A DNA stretch of 6,621 nt from CAXBYZ01 sp043826085 (GTDB lineage Bacteria; Patescibacteriota; Microgenomatia; UBA1400; CG1-02-47-37). How positions within the stretch are numbered: position 1 is the first letter of the stretch; each line of letters opens with the position of its first letter. Shown here piece after piece: positions 1 to 6,002 of this stretch. Where the stretch lies: assembly GCA_043826085.1 (NCBI GenBank), contig JBDRQW010000074.1, positions 1-6,621 on the forward strand. Direction: 5' to 3'. Position numbers and translations under genes: made by a program. The notes under the pieces were generated by a model that saw only the letters and a list, made by a program, of their open reading frames with translations, searched no databases and was not told where the DNA came from.

Positions 1-1376
1 CAATCGGCAGTAAAGTTAGTTAAGTTAGATTTGAAAATTAGGTTAGTAATAGCACAATCGCCAGATATAACCTCAACTTTATTATCAGGAAATTCTTTAG
101 GGATGTCTTTTACCCAGATGGGCATATGCTCGTTCCAGCCGGTAGCTACACCGGTGTAGCTATCAAAAAAACCTTGGTTATAATTAACAGCTTCGTTAAT
201 GCGCAAGTGATTGCGATTACCATATAAAGATAAAATAACTAATAATAAAAATACAGAGAGTTTAAGAAAATGCGTTTTGATATTTTTTACTAAAAATCCG
301 GCTAAAATAGCCGCCGAAAAAACAGATAAAGATAGAAAGCGCCAAGGAGTGGAAACAGACTGTAAGGGAGTGGGTAAATCCCAGATAGGCTTAGAAATAG
401 AGAGCATTAAAAAAATGCTTAAAACAAAGCTTAGTAAAAACGGCCCGCTTTGTTTCAAAAGGGTCCGTCCTTTAAGGACGGACCCTTTTGGATTAATAAG
501 AGTGAAAATAACTGCCAGCCATTGAGCGATGCCCACTTGCTGAGATAAGGGTTGATTGCTTTGATTGGGAATACCGGTTCCCCACTTGGAGTAAAGTAAA
601 CGCATAAACGGTACAAATTGAAAGTCGTATTGACTGAGAACAAAATCTTTGTAGTGAGTAAACTTGGCGAGTGTTAATAAGGGAATTAAGTACCAACTAG
701 ATAAACCAAAAGCAATTAAGGCTGAGAAAAATAAATACTTTAAGGCTTTTTTGTTGAAGTAAAATAGAAAAAATAATAGCAATAAGGGTGAGAAAATAAT
801 TAAGGTACCTAGGTGAGATAAAATCCAGGCAGTTAAGAATAAAGATAAGAATAAAGCAGATTTTAGATTGGGCTTGTTTAAGGTTCTATATAGAAATAAA
901 AAAACTAGGGGAATAAAGGCATATGAAACCACTACCCCCAATGAAGCGGTAATGAAAATCTTTACAAAAATAAAAGGAGCCCAGGACCAAAGCAGTGCCG
1001 AGATAAAACCAGATAATCGAGATTTAAAATACTGGTTGGCAAATACGTACATGGCAAGAGTGCTGGCCAAATAACTTATGATAAAAGTGAGTTTGATAGA
1101 AATAGGTAAACTAAAACCAAGTAGGTGAAAAGATTCAGCTATGGTATAGGGAAGTTGATAGGTAAAAATAAAGACCGGATATCCCCTACCTGCCAATAAA
1201 TCCCCAGCCCAACGTGGTGGAAACTGACCATCTTTTATGGCTTTATCATATTGCCAAAGTCTGATTAGGTGGGATTGGGCATCATGACCGTCAAAATAGT
1301 CCGGAGTGAAAAATGTTCGCGTGGCAAAAAGAGATAGGGAGATAAGAATGACTAAATATAAACAGTTTTTTTTCAT
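1..1376 (-). CDS. PTPS-related / YfhO-like polytopic membrane protein, putative GT-C-type glycosyltransferase (3' end outside window)
   Basis: Reading the minus strand from the ATG at 1376-1374 gives 458 uninterrupted codons that leave the window at base 1, so the C-terminus is missing. The N-terminus is a signal-anchor helix (about residues 5-20). It is followed by a loop with Asp-Gly-His-Asp at 29-32, then QFPPRW (51-56) and GYPVFIFTYQLPY (65-77). That pattern is typical of the 'PTPS-related' membrane family (PF10131-like), whose name does not imply pterin synthase activity. About ten further hydrophobic helices follow to residue 384, and the region after that (ATGWNEHMPIWVKD, 411-424) looks extracytoplasmic. 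I infer a GT-C-like fold that transfers sugar from a lipid carrier; acidic residues in the first outer loop fit this, but substrate and activity are unknown. The start overlaps the stop of the upstream CotH gene as ATGA and is followed by a run of eight A. Residues 296-307 are encoded by a 35-bp palindrome. Family call fairly sure; function is inference. Confidence 0.85.
   Translation of the reverse strand, partial: MKKNCLYLVILISLSLFATRTFFTPDYFDGHDAQSHLIRLWQYDKAIKDGQFPPRWAGDLLAGRGYPVFIFTYQLPYTIAESFHLLGFSLPISIKLTFIISYLASTLAMYVFANQYFKSRLSGFISALLWSWAPFIFVKIFITASLGVVVSYAFIPLVFLFLYRTLNKPNLKSALFLSLFLTAWILSHLGTLIIFSPLLLLFFLFYFNKKALKYLFFSALIAFGLSSWYLIPLLTLAKFTHYKDFVLSQYDFQFVPFMRLLYSKWGTGIPNQSNQPLSQQVGIAQWLAVIFTLINPKGSVLKGRTLLKQSGPFLLSFVLSIFLMLSISKPIWDLPTPLQSVSTPWRFLSLSVFSAAILAGFLVKNIKTHFLKLSVFLLLVILSLYGNRNHLRINEAVNYNQGFFDSYTGVATGWNEHMPIWVKDIPKEFPDNKVEVISGDCAITNLIFKSNLTNFTAD
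143..162. repeat. Perfect 20-bp palindrome inside the PTPS-related gene
   Basis: The left arm TAGCTACACC is followed directly by its exact reverse complement, giving 10-bp arms with no spacer. It falls in codons for the stretch SYTGVAT (about residues 406-412) of the membrane protein, just before the family-like motif GWNEHMPIWVKD. It may be chance in codon choice, a relic of an inserted element, or a protein-binding site; nothing decides between these. Confidence 0.6.
456..490. repeat. Perfect 35-bp palindromic element inserted in frame in a coding sequence
   Basis: The plus strand reads CAAAAGGGTCCGTCCTT, one central T, then the exact reverse complement of that arm: 17-bp arms with no mismatch. 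Its G+C content (18 of 35) is well above its AT-rich surroundings. On the coding strand it is translated as PKGSVLKGRTLL (residues 296-307 of the PTPS-related protein), a basic hydrophilic stretch exactly between a helix ending near 295 and the next starting near 311. Four of the six frames through it are free of stops; the other two contain TAA. The form resembles small mobile palindromes such as Rickettsia palindromic elements, and similar GGTCCG-type palindromes may be scattered through CPR genomes, but that is recollection, not something seen here. A terminator role is unlikely because translation continues through it and no T-run lies outside the stem. Confidence 0.85.
1373..1376 (-). other. 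ATGA start-stop overlap between CotH-like gene and PTPS-related gene
   Basis: On the coding strand the four bases ATGA contain both the start of the PTPS-related gene (ATG, 1376-1374) and the TGA stop of the 562-aa CotH gene (1375-1373). This arrangement usually means that ribosomes finishing the first gene re-initiate on the second. No convincing Shine-Dalgarno sequence was found for the downstream gene, which fits dependence on coupling. The start codon is followed by eight consecutive A. Confidence 0.85.
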
Positions 1377-3061
1377 TGAGTTGCTATACCAATATGAATG
1401 TCTTTGATTAAATCATTAGTGGTTCGATTAATGGCTCTTATATTAATATTATTAATATTAAATGGGGTTGATGATTTAATTGAAAAAAGGTAAGTGGTAG
1501 GAATTAGTTTATATTCATCATCAAGCTTAGATAAAATAATTTCTTGATTTATAATTTGATTGATGTCGACATTGTCAGATAATATGATTGGTTGATTGTT
1601 TATGGTGGCCTTGGCAGTTAAAAGATTATTTAGAATAAGTTCAAATTTTTCAAAGCCAATTGGAGCAACAGAGTCAGGAATGATTTCGATATCAGTATAC
1701 GATCCATGATTAATGATATTAATAAAAACTGAGGAAAAACTTAGTTGTTGACTAATTAAATTCTGGTTAAAGTCGACGATATCAAACAGGTCCCGGTGCA
1801 ACTTTCTTTTAGCGATAACTGAGAGAAAATCTTTATTGTCATAAATATAGAAATCAGCATATTGATCAAATATTTTTTTAAATTCTTTTTTGATCTCTGG
1901 ATAATCTTCAATAAGCTGCTGTAAGTATTGATATTTTAATTTTCTAAACTCGGAAGACTGGTTGAGAATAAGAAAAAGTCTTGGATAAGCATATTGCTCA
2001 GTAATATGCGAATCATATGAATTGTATGATTTAAGGGTTGTGCCTGATACAATGGCAAGTTTGTTAATATCCCCTTCTCCTCTTGCAATTGGATAAAACT
2101 TCTGTTCTTTTGAGGAGTAAAAAAACTTTTGATTGTCGCCGGCTGAATCATGGTCAACGCCAAAAAACTCCCTATAAGCGTCATATCTGGCTAAATAGTC
2201 TAGATCAAAAAATTCAACTATTTTAGTTACATCATTTTCTTTAATTGATTTGTATAAACTATTTAGTTTGTACAAAATTGTTTGACTGTCAGTTTTAATA
2301 GACTCAACGTTAGCTATTTCGAAGTCAAAAGCCGAAAGGTGATGAGCATTTAATCCGATTGGGTTGTTATAGTGATTTTCGGCCCAAGTGTCTTTTAAAT
2401 TTATAATTTGGGCGTTTTCTATCAAATGATTAGTTAACAAATTGTTATCTAAAGGCTCCTCGTAGGTATAAACTCCAACATTGGAATCATTAATCTTTAG
2501 GTAAACAGGGTATTGTTGATTAAATACTAAATTTAACTTTTGGGCCACTAAGTTAGTTAGCATTGGAGCTAAAAAATTATGCTGAAGAGGGTTGATTAAA
2601 TTAATAGTGTCAGTTGAATTTATAGTCTGTTTGTTGTCAAGTTTAATTTGAAAACTTTTTTTGTAAAATTTATAGTTGTTTTTTGTAGTGCCGTGAAGGT
2701 TAACGGTAGCTGGAAAAACTTGCTGATTAAAGATTAATTTTGATTTTTCTTGATGTAGATTTGTTTTTGAGTTGAAATTCATCTCTAGAGCCTTGTTGGC
2801 ATCCAGGTTGAGATTATCAAGACCGTTTTCGGGTATAACTAAATGGTACATGGGTAGGCTTTGAATCTGATTCTGGTAGAAATATGTTTTTATAAATAAG
2901 CGATCGCTTAAGTGAGATAGGTCAGAAATAATATTTAAATATAAGTCATTGGCTAAGCGTCTTTCTTTTCCCGGAAGCATCTTGACAATTTTTATTAAGG
3001 AAATGAAAACTAAAAAAAAGGTAAGAATAACAACTAAAAGCTTAATAATTATTTTTTTCAT
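1373..3061 (-). CDS. Membrane-anchored CotH-like kinase-family protein with C-terminal beta-rich domain
   Basis: The 562-aa product starts with one transmembrane anchor (residues 3-24) and the rest is hydrophilic, so the catalytic region should lie outside the membrane. CotH-family (PF08757) marks appear in order: VNLHGTTKNNYKFYKKSF (120-137), with the conserved HG and KKSF around a likely nucleotide-binding Lys; VGVYTYEEPLD (195-205); and DHDSAGDNQKFFY (303-315), the catalytic-loop-like region with Asp305 and Asn310. Characterised CotH proteins are atypical secreted protein kinases. Here the usual IPWD motif is replaced by IARGEGD (325-331), so the metal-binding Asp may be absent or shifted to Glu329 or Asp331; activity is uncertain. 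Residues about 440-562 look beta-rich, a domain the upstream CotH copy lacks. The ATG at 3061 lies 9 bp after the preceding stop, without a clear ribosome-binding site. The gene ends in TGA, overlapping the next start. Family call strong, activity open. Confidence 0.85.
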   Translation of the reverse strand: MKKIIIKLLVVILTFFLVFISLIKIVKMLPGKERRLANDLYLNIISDLSHLSDRLFIKTYFYQNQIQSLPMYHLVIPENGLDNLNLDANKALEMNFNSKTNLHQEKSKLIFNQQVFPATVNLHGTTKNNYKFYKKSFQIKLDNKQTINSTDTINLINPLQHNFLAPMLTNLVAQKLNLVFNQQYPVYLKINDSNVGVYTYEEPLDNNLLTNHLIENAQIINLKDTWAENHYNNPIGLNAHHLSAFDFEIANVESIKTDSQTILYKLNSLYKSIKENDVTKIVEFFDLDYLARYDAYREFFGVDHDSAGDNQKFFYSSKEQKFYPIARGEGDINKLAIVSGTTLKSYNSYDSHITEQYAYPRLFLILNQSSEFRKLKYQYLQQLIEDYPEIKKEFKKIFDQYADFYIYDNKDFLSVIAKRKLHRDLFDIVDFNQNLISQQLSFSSVFINIINHGSYTDIEIIPDSVAPIGFEKFELILNNLLTAKATINNQPIILSDNVDINQIINQEIILSKLDDEYKLIPTTYLFSIKSSTPFNINNINIRAINRTTNDLIKDIHIGIATQ

Positions 3062-3070
3062 AAAGTTGAG

Positions 3071-4429
3071 TTAATATAGACAAAATTGGCAACCAAAATA
3101 CTTAATTAGTGAATATATGCCAACAATATTCAAACATAAACTAAAAAAGATGATTGATCGACCGGCTAATCGGTGAAGAGATACTGGCAACAATGAAATA
3201 ATGCCAAGAACTAGAAGGGCCATGTTGGATGTGATTGCCGGTAATAAATAGCGACCTTGGACTCCAAAGACAGTTGAACGACCAGTAAAGATAATAAAAT
3301 CATTAACAAAAATTACACTGGAGATTAATAGGGTGAATATAATCAAAAACTTAGTAATAAGGTATTGCTTGGATTTAGCTTTAAAGTGTTTGAATAAATA
3401 ATAAACAAGGCCTATCAAACTGATTAAAGTAATCAGCTTTATAATGGCGTAGACCCACATAGGCATAACCGCTTCAAGCCAGCCAAAAACTCCCCAATAC
3501 CAAGGAAAGATTTCGGCCCACATTCGAGGAGAGTTTTGAGTTAAGTATTGGGTTAGATTAGAAAAGATTGAACCAGAATTTAGCCAAGAAAAGGTCCGGG
3601 TTAGCATCTCCTTGTAGTCTTTAATAAAACCAACAACAACAATTAGTGGAGTAAAAATAGCTAGTTTTTTAAAGTGTTTTTTGGTTAATAGAAATGGCCA
3701 AGATAAAAGTAAAGTGATGAGTTGGGTTTTGACAGTTAGGGCAAAAAGACTAACGAGTAAAGTTAGCCACAAATATTTGGTTTGTTTGTTTTTAATAAAG
3801 ATTATTGAGAAATAGAGAAATAAAGTGGCTGTAAAAATAGCTAAACTGTCATAAGTGATGCTTGAAAAAATGACACTAGCCATGGGCTGAAAAGCAACTA
3901 AACTGGCTGTAGCTAAACCAAGAGAACGAGATTTAAAAATAAGTAATCCGATTAAGTAGGATATATAAACCGTAGCAACTCCCAATAGAACCGAGACTAT
4001 TCGAAGAGAATAAAACCTAATTAAGAAGCTTTGGTTTTGAAAGGCTTTATATACCGGCCAGTTAAGCCAGTAATAGGCTTGGGGTAGTTTTTGGCCACCC
4101 TGCCTTTGGTAACTACCAAAATTAGTTTTTAAATTTAGATCAAGCTGATTAATTTGATTTAGCCAGTCTGACTCAGTCCCTTGCCAAACAGGGTGTGAGG
4201 ACATCCAGTTAAAGCGAACAATACTACCAACTTCGACTAGTTCTTTTGAGACAATTTCCCCATTTTTTGGCCCGGGATGGTGATTATTTTCACCGATATA
4301 CTGAATTATGCCAAAGTGAACGTTTTCGTCAGGAGCTTGAAAGATTGGGGTAAGCAATGACCAAAAGATTCCTTTAACTAAAGTAAGTAGTAATAAAATT
4401 ATTAGCCAATTATTTTTTATTTTTAACAT
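3071..4429 (-). CDS. DUF2142-family polytopic membrane protein (second tandem copy)
   Basis: The product from ATG at 4429 is about 452 aa with an N-terminal hydrophobic segment (8-30) and about ten more membrane helices. DUF2142 (PF09913) marks are APDENVHF (32-39) at the start of a roughly 85-residue outer loop, LPQAYYWLNWPVYK (115-128), TYDSL (192-196), FPWYWGVFGW (308-317) and FGVQGRYLLP (388-397). The acidic PDE motif in the first outer loop resembles GT-C glycosyltransferases; a role in surface glycan or lipid-linked sugar transfer is inferred. A GTG at 4465 would add 12 residues and overlap the upstream gene by 56 bp. I prefer the ATG because it aligns with the start of the paralog at 4410-6002 and cuts the overlap to 20 bp. 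Compared with that paralog it ends about 50 residues early, losing a last helix, and its tail carries Cys447 and Cys450 as a CxxC. CotH follows after 9 bp. Confidence 0.85.
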   Translation of the reverse strand: MLKIKNNWLIILLLLTLVKGIFWSLLTPIFQAPDENVHFGIIQYIGENNHHPGPKNGEIVSKELVEVGSIVRFNWMSSHPVWQGTESDWLNQINQLDLNLKTNFGSYQRQGGQKLPQAYYWLNWPVYKAFQNQSFLIRFYSLRIVSVLLGVATVYISYLIGLLIFKSRSLGLATASLVAFQPMASVIFSSITYDSLAIFTATLFLYFSIIFIKNKQTKYLWLTLLVSLFALTVKTQLITLLLSWPFLLTKKHFKKLAIFTPLIVVVGFIKDYKEMLTRTFSWLNSGSIFSNLTQYLTQNSPRMWAEIFPWYWGVFGWLEAVMPMWVYAIIKLITLISLIGLVYYLFKHFKAKSKQYLITKFLIIFTLLISSVIFVNDFIIFTGRSTVFGVQGRYLLPAITSNMALLVLGIISLLPVSLHRLAGRSIIFFSLCLNIVGIYSLIKYFGCQFCLY

Positions 4430-6002
4430 AAATGAATAGTTGATAAATGTAGAGAATGGATACACCTATATTTAATATTAGCGCACTAATTAACCAATAG
4501 CCTTTAGCAAACCAAGGCTTGTATTGACTGGCCTGATTAATAAATGCGGTTAAATTACTAGTATCATAGTAGGAAGAGATTAAATGATAAAAAGCAATAA
4601 AATTTATAACAATAAATAAAGTTGATAGTAAAAAAAGTAATGGCTTTTGAAGTTTTTTGAACAGTTTTCCTAATTGATAGATACCTAAGGTAAGTAGACT
4701 CATATGACTGATAATAGTTGGGAAGTAATAACGGCCTTGAATACCAAAAGAAAAATTATGAGAGCGGAAAAAACTCCAGTCCCAGATTAATAAAATTAAA
4801 AAATAGATAATAGCAGTATAAATAGTAAATAAAAATATTTTTAATTCTTGAGAATGTTTTTTTGATTTTAAAAATGAAAAGGAATATGCAATTAAGCCTA
4901 TGGCAGAAATTATCATTAATCGATTAAATACCCTATTAACCCATCTGGGTAAAGTTAAACTTAACCAGCGAAACACCCCCCAATACCAAGGAACCACTTC
5001 ACGAAAAGTATGATTAATGGTCCACTTTGAATGATCAAATAAAGTGTAATCAGGTAATAAAATCTTTTCTTGGGGTGAAAAATATGGAATTAACATTCCC
5101 TGAAGCCAGGATTTTTTAAAGAGGGTGATTAATTTATAACCGCCAAAGATATAAAAGATAACTACTGAGATGAAAAGAATTAATAGAAAGAGTTTAGGTT
5201 TGATTTTTTTCTTAATAGTTAATATGGAAATAATAATTGAAGGGATCGAAATAGCTAAGCTGGTTAAAAACTGAGGTTTGGTGTTAATACCAATAGCAGT
5301 CAGAATAACTACTGCAAATAATTTTTTCAAAGAAAACTTTAATATCAATTGAGCGCAGATGAGTATGAGTAAGCTATACAGAGCGTTAAATAAATTGTCA
5401 CTAGTAACACCAGAGCCGACAAAAGTTAACATCGGGTGAAAAGCAGTTAAAGTGGCAATTGTAAGAGCAAATAATTGATTTTTGGGTTTGATAAGAAAGG
5501 CTAACTGATAAGCACTCCAAGTAACAATAACTGACAAAAATAGCCAAAATATTCTGATGCTAAAAACTCTGACGAAGATGTTTTGCTGATATAAAAGTTT
5601 GTAAACTAAACCGCTAAGATTATAGTAAGTCTCGGGATAGTAGGCTGATTCTTTACCGACTAAGTTAAATCTAGTTTCAAGGGGTAAATTTTTTATTTGT
5701 TGCTCATTAATGCCCTGCTGAGAATTAGAGTATTCAAGGTTAAATTCAGGGTGATATGTAAAGCTATTATTCCCTTGAATATTTCTAAAAGTTTGAAGTA
5801 ATTCTTCAGACGTGGCAATTTCTTGATTTAAATCTAGACCGAGACCTGAATTAATGAGATTTGGGTTTTCAACATTTAAAGCTATGTGACCAAAATGAGC
5901 TTGTTCGTCAGGGAAGTGCCACAAAGGAATTAATAAAGACCAAACAATGCCTTTTAATAAAACTATTATTAGTAATAAATTTAGTAGTTTAGTATTTTTC
6001 AT
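4410..6002 (-). CDS. DUF2142-family polytopic membrane protein (first tandem copy)
   Basis: The 530-aa product has an N-terminal hydrophobic helix (6-28) followed by FPDEQAHF (30-37), the DUF2142 (PF09913) signature at the membrane exit. After a long outer loop come YYPETYYNLSGLVYK (121-135), about eleven further helices, VPWYWGVFRW (337-346) and FGIQGRYYFP (419-428). These motifs and their spacing match the gene downstream, so the two are tandem paralogs. The C-terminus (480-530) adds a loop and a final helix that the paralog lacks. By analogy with GT-C enzymes, PDE could hold catalytic acid residues facing outward, with the substrate presented on a lipid carrier; this is inference, as DUF2142 has no function I can assign from sequence. 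The ATG at 6002 overlaps the end of the upstream CotH gene by 14 bp and no Shine-Dalgarno sequence precedes it, so translation is probably coupled. Stop is TAA. Confidence 0.87.
   Translation of the reverse strand: MKNTKLLNLLLIIVLLKGIVWSLLIPLWHFPDEQAHFGHIALNVENPNLINSGLGLDLNQEIATSEELLQTFRNIQGNNSFTYHPEFNLEYSNSQQGINEQQIKNLPLETRFNLVGKESAYYPETYYNLSGLVYKLLYQQNIFVRVFSIRIFWLFLSVIVTWSAYQLAFLIKPKNQLFALTIATLTAFHPMLTFVGSGVTSDNLFNALYSLLILICAQLILKFSLKKLFAVVILTAIGINTKPQFLTSLAISIPSIIISILTIKKKIKPKLFLLILFISVVIFYIFGGYKLITLFKKSWLQGMLIPYFSPQEKILLPDYTLFDHSKWTINHTFREVVPWYWGVFRWLSLTLPRWVNRVFNRLMIISAIGLIAYSFSFLKSKKHSQELKIFLFTIYTAIIYFLILLIWDWSFFRSHNFSFGIQGRYYFPTIISHMSLLTLGIYQLGKLFKKLQKPLLFLLSTLFIVINFIAFYHLISSYYDTSNLTAFINQASQYKPWFAKGYWLISALILNIGVSILYIYQLFIYVKNKK

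Noticed and set aside
456..490. The long hairpin as a transcription terminator
   Set aside because: Its flanking T residues are part of the stem and no T-run follows on either strand; it sits mid-gene in an open frame.
211..525. Plus-strand reading frame of 104 codons
   Set aside because: It lies wholly antisense to the PTPS-related gene, its peptide has no recognisable domain, and it exists mostly because the 35-bp palindrome is open on both strands.
455..696. Two short minus-strand frames overlapping the PTPS-related gene
   Set aside because: They are alternative frames of a gene whose own frame is open and family-like throughout, so they are shadows.
868..1074. Plus-strand reading frame of 68 codons
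   Set aside because: Antisense to helices of the PTPS-related protein, no family resemblance and no independent start signal.
1373..1375. Alternative genetic code with TGA read as Gly
   Set aside because: TGA serves as the stop here at a well-formed ATGA junction, and no gene needs read-through of TGA.
1936..2184. 82-codon minus-strand frame inside the CotH-like gene
   Set aside because: Alternative frame of the 562-aa CotH protein, with no domain features of its own.
4410..4465. GTG at 4465 as start of the second DUF2142 gene
   Set aside because: It would give a 56-bp overlap and a 12-residue extension with no counterpart in the paralog; the ATG at 4429 fits better, though GTG cannot be fully excluded.
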